From positions 55,283,544 through 55,347,543 of the forward strand of contig NC_052351.1 in NCBI RefSeq assembly GCF_009727055.1: a stretch of 64,000 nucleotides of DNA. Direction: 5' to 3'. Positions 51,277 through 62,160 of this stretch are shown here, in pieces. The notes beneath the pieces were generated by a model. The model was not told the origin of the DNA. It saw only the letters and a program-made list of their open reading frames with translations, and made no database searches. Source of the DNA: Benincasa hispida. Taxonomy: Eukaryota; Streptophyta; Magnoliopsida; Cucurbitales; Cucurbitaceae. Position 1 is the stretch's first letter; each line of letters opens with the position of its first letter. A program made the position numbers and the translations under genes.

Positions 51277-52078
51277 TTGATTGCATTGAGTAAATTGTTC
51301 ATGTTGCATCTCAACGCTTTCATTTCCTTGGCGCTCCTTAACGCACTCTTCATCCTCTTCTTTAATCAACCATATTTTCTTCAACGACTAAACTATAGGC
51401 CCATCATTTGAGTCAGATTAACGTGTTATGGCTGCGCCAAGGCCGCTCATCGCAGGGACAGACCCTTGCAGCGACACTTCATTTTCTTTCTCATTCATTT
51501 CCTTTTCTAATTTTAGAGCCCAACGGTCAGCTTCATCTGATACTTCCTCTGTTTCGGCCAACACTTCCTCGCTTCTAGCCAACACATCTTCCACTTCGAA
51601 ATACAAAGATTGATCAAGCAACCTTTTCCTTTTGTCAATGCTGGCTAGGATTGAAGGAACTCTTATACAAGAGTACCTCTGAGTGGAAGCGGATATTTCC
51701 AAAGACATTGTGACAGAACTACCACGTTTACATTCAAACATACAGATATGCATCATACTGAAAATTACTGGCATGCTTAAAGAATAAAAAACCAAGAGAA
51801 TAAGGAAACTTACCAGTTAAAGACTCTTTCTTCTCGGTAAATCTCACTCTCTCCAAGGAACAAGCTCCTCTCGCTCTCGCTGGACCGGCAAGCCAATCGA
51901 TCAGGAACACCACCGGTCGTCTACCACGAACGGTCTTCACACGAACAAAAGGAAGATGAGGATGACACCACCACTTGGACCCCTTAGTATTCTCGGAGTG
52001 AGAATCCAAAGAGTAGGCTATGTTAGGAGGAGAGGAAGATTGTATACAACGATCAAGCAAGTGGGAGAAAATTGAGTT

Positions 52079-52264
52079 TATCGTATAGACAAAGTGCTTG
52101 ATCGTTTAGGTGAAGTACACGATCGTGTAGTAAAAGGGCAGCGATCGTCTATACGATCATTTAGTAAAAGCTCGAGCGCTAAGCGATCGTTTAGGAAGGT
52201 GATTGTTTAGAAAATGGGTGTGCGTGTAAGCGATCGTGTAGTAAAATGTGAGCTATTGTATAGT
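52079..52264. promoter_or_regulatory. Cluster of ~9 GATCGTNTAG motifs in LTR C
   Basis: Degenerate 10-12-bp words (ATCGTATAG, GATCGTTTAG, GATCGTGTAG, GATCATTTAG, GATTGTTTAG) recur about every 20 bp in one orientation. Spacing and sequence variants suggest protein-binding sites or a decayed short tandem repeat. Confidence 0.6.
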
Positions 52265-52912
52265 CTCTAATTTACTAAGCAATGGGCAACAAACACTTCT
52301 TTAGCAATTAACCGTGTTTTTGCAAAATGAAAACAATTTTTATTTTATTCTTCAGTTACGAAAACTGAATGGAATTTCCCACTAACGCATATTTATGGAG
52401 AAAACGGCGTGCACAATTATCCCATAATTGCCAAAATAAAAAAAAATAAACCATAGTGTTTTCTCCTCCACTAGATATAAATCATATTTATATCCATTTT
52501 CCTTCAATTAATGTACCTCATACATGAAGTCAATCATATCAAATATAATTAACTAGTTCAATCATATCATATATAATTGAACTTCCTCTTGTCAATTTGA
52601 ATATTTCAAACTGACCCAAAAACTGATTCTCAACTTGAATCCTTTGAGCTACCAAGGGAACCTTATGGACCTATGGCTCGAAGCTCCAACGATACGTGAA
52701 TAGCTGACTAAACTCTTTAGCCACGAGATCCACCATCCGTTAACTGTCAGACATTCCACTAAAGATCGACAGCTGAACTCTTCTTACCATAGATATATTT
52801 CTGTGTTCATCGAATATAACCAATCAACAGTACGATAACCCTTACATATACTCGTAAGTACAGCTGGGCCAATTTATCGTTTTGCCCCTATAGTTACATA
52901 TAACTTTTTAAG

Positions 52913-54886
52913 TGATGGAACTTAAGAAATACGCAGCAGAATTAGGACCTAATTACAGTCTAATTTCTTTTAATTAAAAGGAAATTATGTATGCAATTGA
53001 AGGAAAAACAGTAATTAAAAAGAGATGAGATACAACCTTTGTAGCTCCCAAACAACGCTTTTTCTCGTCGAATCTCGACCCGAACTCTTCTGAACCACCA
53101 CTAGAGTTGACCTACTATCCTCTGGACTCAGAACCGGATTGTGGGACCCGGTGGATGAAGAAAACCGAGAGAGAGAAAAGAGATGGAAAATAAGATGGAT
53201 CTTTGGTTTTGGGTTTTCACTTTGTTTTTTAGCCCAATTTTGAAAAACTAAATTTGAAAAAATTGCAAGAGTTTTAAATCCAAATTCAAAAGCCCAATTT
53301 ATAGAAAAAACCATGCAACAATTGCATGAATCAAATCCATAAAAACATAACCCCTATAATCCACTATCGTAGTGGGCTTAATGTCTCCACTATAAGCCAA
53401 CACCTAGCCCACTATTTTGTTAGTGGAATTATCCAACAAAAGTTTGGATTTTCCCACAACTATAGTCAAAGGGCAAAGTAGTCATTTGGTCAAAGTCAAA
53501 CTTTGACCAAAAAGTCAACATTTTGACTTTTTATGATTTTTTCCGTGTTGACTAATTTTGGCCTACCGAGCATGAATCCGAATTCATTTTCTCGAAATTC
53601 AAATCACATTTGAATATAAGGTCGGTCAAAGTTTGACTTTTCAAAGTCAAAAGTCAACTCTTTGACTTTTTACATATTTGACCATTTCCATTATTTTCGA
53701 GCTTCTGAATATGAACGTATTCATATTCTTGATATTTAAATCACATTTAAATATTAAAGCCGTATCTCTAAACTGAAAACCCCGACCACTATATCACATT
53801 TACTTGTCGGTTTCTCTCTCTTCACCTAATTCGAACAATTCGAATTAGTCTATCATACTATTCTAAGTTTATTCCATATGAGCTAGTAGGGGAACCTAAT
53901 GGACCTATAGATCATGGGCTCCAACGATCCGAGATTAGTTAGCTAAACTCTTTAGATGGAGCTAATCAACATTCGTTAACTAACGGGTCATTCCACTAGA
54001 GTCCCATAGTTGCACTCCCCTCACTATAGATATATTTGTGTTCATTTGATATAATCATGATTAGTAAGTTAATCCTTCACAGGTTGTTCGTAATCTCGGC
54101 TGGGTCATAAAAATCGTTTTACCCCCAAGACTACATCTTGTTCCTTAAGTTCTACCGATCCTCTAATGAACAATTGGTTTAAGGTCCAACCTACAAACCG
54201 AATCCCTCTCGGGCCAAGAGAGAGTGGGGCCCCTTGTTCAAGACTTGGATTCAGTACTAAAGGGAACAACCTATCTACTATCCCTATAACGGGTAGGAGT
54301 GAATTCTGTCTTGCACCGTATGTTCTCAGCTATCCATCCGATCTTACCCTTGAAATGGGAGGCTTATTGGGCCAGCGATGATGAGCTGCCCTCACCTATG
54401 CAGATCTAAGGATAATTCCGAGTAAACAGGAGTTCATAGTTAGCTCAGGATTAAGATTAAGTTACCTAGGTCATCAATTAACAAAATAATCAGTTTTATA
54501 CATAAAACGACATTTAGAACGTAAAAAGTGACTATTTCATGGTTCGGTCTTATGCAAACTCATTGCATAAGATGCCCCCACTCACATATCTCTATATGAA
54601 CGATTTAGGATCACATCGTTTGTACTAACTACAAAGTAGGCCGCATCCATAGTGTCCCCAGAACAAGGCGCCCAACCTTATTCATATACTATAGACCATT
54701 TTGGCTATATATTTGAACTTGATCCACATTTATGTCACTACATAAAGTTCAAACTACATTAAATAGCCTCAGGACCTTAGTTTATTGGATTTAAGATTAC
54801 TGTTTCAATAACAACTTTATCGAAAAACAAAACAGAATATGTTTATTAATTTACAAACTACGAGTTTTAGGACATAAAATCCAACA
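52913..54886 (-). repeat. Solo LTR B nested in LTR C (1974 bp)
   Basis: Ends TGATGGAACTT and AATCCAACA with the perfect duplicate TTAAG (52908-52912 and 54887-54891). Removing it rejoins LTR C exactly in its ACTTYTTAAGTACCACTGAT block as seen in LTRs A and D. Same LTR family, different subfamily (no GATCGTTTAG cluster). Confidence 0.9.
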
Positions 54887-56402
54887 TTAAGTACCACCGA
54901 TCCCTCTAATGAACAATACAACATAGTCCTACTATGTATGAACACCTATCGGGCCATGAGAAGGTGTGTGACACCACATCGTTCAAGCCTCGGGATCGGC
55001 TCTTAAGGGAGCAATCTATCTATTTACTCCTACTTCGGAGAAAGAGTGAATTCAATATTGTGTAGCTGAGTTCCCAGCTCCCAAATCAGGCAAATCCCTA
55101 AAGTGGTAGGTTTGAGTCGACGACCTGGCTACTCGCACCCATGCAAATCAAAGGATCGCCCTCAATGGCAGAAGTTCCCAACTCACTCAGAATTGGGGTC
55201 ATGTTACCTTTGGTCATCCTAGTGAAGTGAAGTCTCTGCGTGAACGACGTTATATAACGAGATGTTAACACTTCGTGGTCAGGTCTTATACAAACTCTTT
55301 GTATAGGACGCCTTCTCTCGCATGTCTCCACATGAATGATCAAGACTAGACTATCTATAGCAAGTTACAACTCTTGTAACTATTCCACAAAGCGGGCCGC
55401 ATCCGTAGCGTTACCAGGATAAAGTTTCCCTCTTTTATCCATATACTACAGACCATTTTGGTTGTCACTTAAGACATGATCCACTCGTATGTCACCACAT
55501 ACATGCTTAAGTTACATAATGACAACCAGAGATTTTAGTTTAATAGTTTGTGATAAAGCAAATAACACATCCAATGTGCAAAGTCAAGTAGTGAAGAAAA
55601 TATCATATATTATATATACATCACAAACGTTTGTACAAAATGTGTTTACAAACTACAGAACACGAGACTTTAGGGCATCATCCCCAACAAGGATATCTCT
55701 AAATACTTCTTGCTCATTGCTTCTAGCCAGCTCACTTACGCCAAGTTGAGTTTCATTGTGAGGAAAATGGCACTTATTAGGTTCCAATGCAAGTCTGTTG
55801 GAACTAGGTGACTCGGAAGGTAGAGGTGGGGTTAGAGGGCAAGGTTCAGCAGGGGTGTGTGGTGATCTAAAGGATGATGTAGGTGATGCAACTGGTACCT
55901 CAGTGGGGAAGATGGTGGCCAACAGTTTGATGGAAAGTGGGACGTTTGTATGTACAGTGAGAGATGGAGTAGTTTTTAGGTGTTCGAGAATGGGTTCATG
56001 CGTCGAAATGGATGGGGTAATGATTGGAATGATAGGTGGAGGGGCTAGCTTCTTATAGGGATTCGCAACGACCTTTTTAGAGGGCATTTTCGACGCATGC
56101 CATTGCGTTGGTTTAGAGATGGTTGATGATTTAGATTGTTTGGATTTTGGAAGAGGGAGATGACAATGATTTCGACGGCATGGCTTTGGACGGAATTTGA
56201 ACGGACGCTGATGTTTGGATTTTGAGAGGGTATTTTCGATGGTGGTGGTAGGTTTTCCTTTTAGCTTGCTAGCAGCGGTGAACTTGGTGGTTGGAGCTAA
56301 TGGAGGGGATGGAGAAGGAGAAAAGGAACGAACAGACGAGTAGGAACTTACAGGGCTATCTTTGGTGAAGCTCATTGATGCATTCTATGAATTTGAGGCG
56401 TC

Positions 56403-56984
56403 CGACATGATTTCCATCTAGATAGAATGAGAATCGCGTGAAAGTGGATCGTCGGAGCACAAATTTGCACAATCGAAGTTAGAGTTTCAGTCGGACGAAG
56501 AGAGATAAGAGAAAATTGAAAAGATAGGAAGATGGAGACGATAAGAGGCGATGGGTTTTAAAAAGAAAATAGGGTTGGCGAGTGGGGAAAGAGGAAAGAG
56601 AGGCGTGTCAAATCGCATGCGCCCCTAAGTTTACGCAATAAATGCATGGATGAAAGGATGCACATGGGACAACACACCACTCGAGTGGTTCATCCCCCCA
56701 CACAACGGATACTATTTTCTCCAAGACATGGTCATGCATTAGCTCGAAACGCTTTAAAGTTAGTCACAGTTAGATTGTGTTATCAGATGCAAACAAATAT
56801 AAATTTCATTCTCAAAATTACAAAAGCACATCAATCACAAAAAAAATCAAACGAGCGGATAAAAGAAAAACAAAGTAAGTAAAATAAAGTACAAGAGGCG
56901 TCCCTAGAATATGGTATTGTGTTCTCAACGTAGGTACAACTCCAATGCGAGCATCAGACTGGCTTGCGTAAGTCAATGAACGTC
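56403..56984. other. Spacer between pol and envelope-like relics
   Basis: No gene recognised. In Athila-type elements a spacer of this kind separates pol from the downstream frame. A 78-codon plus-strand frame at 56646 has no recognisable content. Confidence 0.4.
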
Positions 56985-57420
56985 TTGTTGCGTTCAGCTT
57001 CTCCTTCAGAGTAAGGCTTTACTCTCTGTCCATTGACTTTAAAGGCACTAGATCCATCTCAGCATGTTAATTCCACCGCACCATAAGGAAAGACTTGTTT
57101 CACAATGAAAGGTCTTGACTATCGAGATTTTATTTTTCCTGAAAATAAACGCTGATGAGAGTTAAAAAGTAAAACATTTTGCCCAATAAAGAGCACTTTC
57201 TTACTAAGGCGTTGATCATGCCAACACTTGGTCTTTTCTTTATAAATCTTTGCATTCTCGTAGGCATTGAATCTCCATTCCTCCAATTCATTCCACTATA
57301 ACTTTCCATCACCGGCAGCTTCCAGATCCAGGTTCAACTTTTTAATTGCCCAAAATGCCTTATGATCTAACTCCAATCGATGTTTTTGTATGAGGTGCGG
57401 TATGCCCACAAGGTGGGAAC
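56985..57420 (-). pseudogene. Ty3/Gypsy integrase C-terminal remnant
   Basis: The minus strand reads LELDHKAFWAIKKLNLDLEAAG, then after a frameshift near 57300 [59 protein letters not shown] and FKVNGQRVKPY. This is the region after the integrase core (GPY/F-type chromodomain-less tail) of plant Gypsy polyproteins. Stops interrupt it. Core integrase, RT and gag are absent upstream, so the element is 5'-truncated. It lies just before the envelope-like relic on the same strand, as in Athila elements. Confidence 0.8.
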
Positions 57421-58044
57421 GAGCCCTCCTGTTTAGCCAACGGGAAAATAAATCTCTTTGTTTCTTTTTCGGTCTCTGTTTAATCGAGGACAACTTACGG
57501 ATTGAATGGACATCTCTAGAAATAAAGGAAAAGCAAAGCGGAAGAAAATCCTCGAAAAGAATAACGAGATGACCCCATTTTGTTCGTAAAACGTGAAAAA
57601 GCAATGTGAATACTAACACGTGACAGTAAGTATTAAGATCGACTTAGGAAAAATGGTAGAATAGTAAAGAATAATAGAAAAATAAAATCCGAAGAAAAAT
57701 GGCAAAAAAATATGCAAGGCATGACATAAATTTGGAAGGAAAAAAAAAAAAGAATAAAGGACAAAATGTACGAAGAAAACAACATGCTTTTTTAAATCAA
57801 ATTTGGAGAAAATAAAATTCAAATACCATTTAATAGCAAAATTTTGGGAAAAACTTCAATTCCATAGAACATAAAATCAATTATAATTTTTTTTGGATAT
57901 TCCAAGAATTAATTGAAGGTTATTTCGATAAGTATATAATTTTTTTTAAAAGATGAAATCATATAGATAATAATAAAGATTATATTGGACAAAACTGAGA
58001 AAGTTAACCAAATTAAAAGAGAGACAAAAAAAATTTCAGTCTTT
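57421..58044. other. AT-rich DNA, no gene recognised
   Basis: A 107-codon minus-strand frame (57296-57619) owes only its last third to integrase. The rest is not recognised. Confidence 0.4.
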
Positions 58045-58546
58045 TCAGAAGTCTAAAACCAATAAAAAAAATATTTTTAAGTTTCTCCATTTTTGCTGAT
58101 GTTTTCCTATAGTAGAGTACGATTTTTTGACGTTTATTTGATCCATAGACGAAGCGTTCTGATCATGAACTTCTAACATCTCTGGTTTCACTTTGAGAGT
58201 TCGAAGACTACGTTTTCTCAATAATAATGCTTGTTTCCTCACATTAGACTCCAGTTGTTCAATCAACGATGAAACACGAACTAAAAAATTGTTATGACTA
58301 CCAAAATTAAACATCATACATAGAACATGTTCTATTAATGCCTCAATCGTATTATACATTGACCAAATTCATTAAGTAACGAAATTGCATTCTCGTCTGA
58401 TAAATACGATTTCAGATAATCCTTTGCATTTATACCATCAGGTGTAATTAACATCTTAATTATGTTTGGAACCGTCCTGAAAATTGAGATTTCATCGAAT
58501 GTCATTGTCAGATCCTCTATCTCCATCTGCATTGATAATAATTAAA
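58045..58546 (-). pseudogene. Unrecognised coding-like stretch, frameshifted
   Basis: Two overlapping minus-strand frames: 58532-58335 (MEIEDLTMTFDEISIFRTVP, then NIIKMLITPDG and YLKSYLSDENAISLLNEFGQ) and 58359-58045 (MYNTIEALIEHVL, then FLVRVSSLIEQLESNVRKQA and LLLRKRSLRTLKVKPEML). The switch at about 58350 would be a 1-2-base shift. An acceptor-like TGCAG precedes ATGGAGATAGAGG, so the first part could be an exon. Helix-rich, leucine-spaced composition suggests an armadillo/HEAT-like or coiled fold, but I do not recognise the family. Host gene fragment or transposon are both possible. Confidence 0.4.
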
Positions 58547-59434
58547 TCTTCAAATATCATGACCTAACTTGACTTATTACGGCCAAGATGAAGATACGTA
58601 ACATTATTCAAAGCAATTTAGACCCTATTTGGCTATTTCGTTTTTTATTTTTTATTTTCAAATATTAAGCATATTTCATCCAATTTCTTATCATTGTATT
58701 TTTTTATGTATAATAATTGAATTTTTAGTCAAATTCAACAATGAAAACATATTTTCAAAAGCTATTTTTTTGTTTTCAAAATTTAGCTTGATTTAAGTAA
58801 TGTCTATAAACTTAAATTTAAAATTAAAAAAACCAAATTATTATCGAATAGGATCTAATGGATGGTTTTATTTTCATTATCTAGAAATGACAAAATCTTG
58901 TTCCACTAATAACATTTTAAAAATGATTGCACGAATTAAATATCTGATAGAGAATATATTCTTCTTTGTCCTCGTGGAGAAAAAATAATTTAAAAAAAGA
59001 TTGAATCCAATGACCGAAAATGACTTGAAATGTTCAAATATATATTTTTCTCTTTTGTTAATAACCAAATATTCTTATTTTTATATTTTATGAACATCCC
59101 TAGTTGTTGGTCAATAACCCCGTTCACAAAATTCAAAAGTCAACTAGACAAATAGAGTTAATTAATTAATTTTAGAATTCGATATTTATTTAATATGATA
59201 TGAGAGTATATGAAGTCTAAACAGATATTTAATCCCAAAAAATTAGAATTCAATTAAATAATTATGAATTCAAAGAAGAATTTATTTGAGTGGACATGTT
59301 TAGAACCTCATACTTTATTTCCTAATATGAATTCATAAACGGTTGTTGGTAGACTCTCCAAAACATAAACTTAAGATTTACGGTCCTTGTCCATATCTAG
59401 TGTTTAGTTTGTTTGATTAATTTGACGATGTTAG
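58547..59434. other. AT-rich intergenic DNA
   Basis: No gene seen. Confidence 0.5.
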
Positions 59435-59938
59435 TAGAGGTGTTCAAATAACCCGATATCCCGAATAACCCGGACTACCCAATCCAAAATGTAAGGGTTG
59501 GGTTGGGTTGGGTTAGGTTGTGGGTTGGCGGAAAAAAAAATCTAGGTTGACCCAGCCCAGCTCGAAAGATATATATATATATTCCTTTTTGTTTAAAGTT
59601 CGATTTCTTTGTATTGATTGATTTTTTAATTTTTAATATTTTTCTTTTAAAATTGTTATGATATTTGTCTTTGTTTAAAGTTTATAATAAATATCATAGA
59701 TATTTGGTATTTAGCATTTTAATTTATGAGATTTTAGTTATTAGTCATGTGTCGTATATAAATTTACTTATTTTTCATTAAAAATAAAAAAAAAGTTCTA
59801 ACCCGACAATCCAACCCAAAGGGTTGGGTTGGAAACTTTATTTGAGTCATTTGGGTTATCAATCAAACCAACCCACATTTTCGGGTTGGTCCAAAAAATA
59901 TCTTTAACCCAACGCAACCCAACTCATGTACGCCCCTA
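59435..59938. mobile_element. hAT-type MITE 3
   Basis: A 504-bp element. The left end TAGAGGTGTTCA and the reverse complement of the right end TAGGGGCGTACA match imperfectly. Flanks GATGTTAG (59427-59434) and GGTGTTAG (59939-59946) agree at 7 of 8. The subterminal GGGTTGGGTTGGGTT run recurs in complement at the other end and could form a G-quadruplex. Confidence 0.78.
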
Positions 59939-59946
59939 GGTGTTAG

Positions 59947-61177
59947 GGTAAATTTTGATTTTTTTTTCTCTTTAAAAAGTAATATGAAATTTTTAGACGT
60001 TCAACAAATATGGAGTATGGAGATTTGAAACTCTAATCTCTTAATCAATAATATATGGCTTAACAACTTATATTATGACCAAGTTGGATGAAACGTGAAA
60101 GTTGTTGTATTTATACTATAGTTGTTGTAAATTTACATTAAATGATACAAAATATCTTTGTAACTTCGAGGTAGGTTTTAACTTATGACCACATACTTTG
60201 AAAAGTCTCATTTTCACCCAATAACTTTGAAATTGCTAAAGAAAATCATATTATAATGTGGCAGCTTATGTGTGAAGATGTACATGAACATTATTCATAG
60301 CTATAAGAGTAATTAAGATTATTCTAATAATGAATCTCATCTCAAAAGTTATCGTTAAAATGATTATTAGTTTTTACACATTAACTTTATTTAAATATAT
60401 TCTTTCATATTTTTTATAGAATGACTCTTGCATTAATTTTCAATTTATTTTTTGTCCTTAGGTTTTTTTTTATCTAATTTTCATTTGGTTCCTCGGTTTC
60501 AAAATATTACACATTTATTTTCCAAGTTTTGAGTTTTGTTTCAACGTTGTTCCTAGTTTTCAAAATGTTACAATTCTACCATTGAAATTCAAGTTTTGTT
60601 TTAAATTAGCCTTTAGGTTTCATGATTTACATTTGTAACCTCGATTTTTAATTAAATACTAACTTTTAATAAAAAAAATTACGAAATGAAATTTTAAATT
60701 TAATTTTAATAGTGATGAAAAATAGTAGTAAAACTTAGTTGATTATAATTCTCATAATTCTTTTAAATTAATTAATGAACATTAACACTAAAAACATAAT
60801 ATGAATATTTAGTGAAAAATATATATTAAAAAGTATAAATCTTGAAATAGAAATAAAAAAAAAAACTCAAATTTCAAGGATAAAATTAGAAAGGTTGAAA
60901 TGGAAAGAAATTCATAAAGAAATTCAAAAACAGGTGTAGAGGTTATTTTGTTCCCTAGTTTGGGGAGATAGAAGGAAGAAAATAAGAGAAAGCAGCCAGC
61001 AGAGCGTGTATTTGTTGACTTACATTATTATAAATATTTATAATATAATTAATTAATTAATTTTGGAAGTAGGTGGCCACGTTGGCGTCAGAGTCTCAAA
61101 TTCTTTACGCGCTAAAACCTGCATCCACGCCCTACTTGTATTATCGTTTCATATATCTAAATTACATTAATACCATT

Positions 61178-61208
<31 letters not shown>

Positions 61209-61560
61209 CTTTTTCCAAAAAGATACGATAATTAATGTGTGAAGTAGTAGAATCAAACCTCCAACATCAAAGTCAATAGTATAAACACTATGCCAATTGA
61301 GATATGTTCATATTTGTTTACCTTTTCTTCCTTTTTAAATCTCAATAAAAAGCCATGATTAAAATGTCGTGATTTCAATTACGAATATATTGATAAAATA
61401 TCGATATTGACAGATATTTTTATAAATAAAAAAAATTATGTAAAAAGCTCACAACTTGTATGTGTTGACCTTTATAGGGAGAAATCATACTTATGCCAGT
61501 TTGTATTTTAAAACTTTGGGTTTCCCTGTCAATAGATGTCACTATACATGCAGATGCTCG
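59947..61560. other. Intergenic DNA, no gene seen
   Basis: At 60430-60660 a loose ~50-bp repeat (CTTAGGTTT, TTTCAAAATRTTACA, AAGTTTTG) with a complementary echo at about 60840-60900 may be a decayed MITE. T-run of about 27 at 61182-61208. Confidence 0.4.
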
Positions 61561-62156
61561 TTATTCCCACCTCTTAAGCTTTCTCATAGCATATTCTATA
61601 TATATGTCTCTGTAGTCAAGTGCTTCGCTTATCTCTTGTCTTCGACGTTCAAAATATAGTATTGTGAAATAGAATGATAGCCTAACCAATGAAGTAATTG
61701 ATAACATTCTAGCACCTTTGAAAACCTTATTCATACATTCAATTGCATTGATTGTTATACACCCATAGCGCCCATCATGTGATTGTGTCCATTTTTTCAA
61801 GTCAATATCAGAAAAATATTCAAAGCACTCAGGGTTCAATTGCTTCAACTCTTTCATGCACCTAATGAACTTGTGCCTTTGGTGTTGATTTTCTGCCTTA
61901 AACACCAAATCTTTTAGTTGCTTCGATTTGTATTTTTGTATTGAAATTACTAGCAACATTACAAAAAGACAATATCAATGGTACGCTGTAGGTTAACTCC
62001 AACTTATTTTATCATTGTTAATTGCAGCAAGAATGCCTTTATGTCTATCAGAAATCAAGCAAATATCATCTCGTTGGGTAACATATTCACGCAATGCCCA
62101 CATAAACCTGAGGAACTCAAAACTGAGAATTGCGAGTTTAGATCGCTCCAATTTTT
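61561..62156 (-). pseudogene. Mutator-like (MULE) transposase fragment
   Basis: The minus strand reads RFMWALREYV, then DDICLISDRHKGILAAI and AYHRYCL. After a stop and small shift comes SKQLKDLVFKAENQHQRHKF, MKELKQLNPECFEYFSDIDL, KKWTQSHDGRYG, NAIECMNKVFKGAR and FERRRQEIS. The order matches the second half of the MULE transposase catalytic region, where ISDRH(K)GI holds a catalytic aspartate. The 5' part is missing because LTR D starts at 62161. An in-frame stop near 62010 shows it is dead. Confidence 0.82.
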
Positions 62157-62160
62157 ATAG

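Larger units (their letters stand above)
51652..55689 (-). repeat. Solo LTR C, interrupted by LTR B
   Basis: Ends TGAAGGAACTC and CCCCAACA with the perfect duplicate AGGAT (51647-51651 and 55690-55694). Its own length is about 2059 bp; LTR B (52913-54886) plus the 5-bp duplicate lies inside. It carries a cluster of GATCGTTTAG-like motifs (52079-52264). Inserted in the envelope-like relic. Confidence 0.88.
45510..56402 (-). pseudogene. Envelope-like / 'putative plant transposon protein' relic, split by solo LTRs
   Basis: Minus-strand coding segments are 56402-55690 (Ser/Pro/Lys-rich N-terminal part of about 240 residues), 51651-51277 (acidic, coiled-coil-like, KRKRLLDQSLYFEVEDVL), 49227-48752 (charged KKKKR stretch, then TDILVEKDFFSECSLLLEYI and EFYNREFDEQKN) and 46899-45510 (YFSPRIINEVLD, LYFPWLIYALCEQAGIP, C-terminal QPIVASLETLHL). 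Reading continues logically across each LTR, but several stops and shifts exist in addition. The FYxE, INEVL and FPxLIxxLC pattern fits the domain called putative plant transposon protein, found after pol in Athila-type elements. Function of that frame in intact elements is unknown. This copy is dead. Confidence 0.65.

Noticed and set aside
54166..54381. Plus-strand frame with SRLGFSTKGNN-like sequence resembling a coding gene
   Set aside because: Its position inside LTR B, and matching blocks in LTRs A, C and D, show it is LTR sequence.
45510..56402. Reading the envelope-like frame as evidence of a virus
   Set aside because: Athila-type plant retrotransposons often carry such a third frame. 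No signal peptide or fusion features were seen, and the frame is broken.
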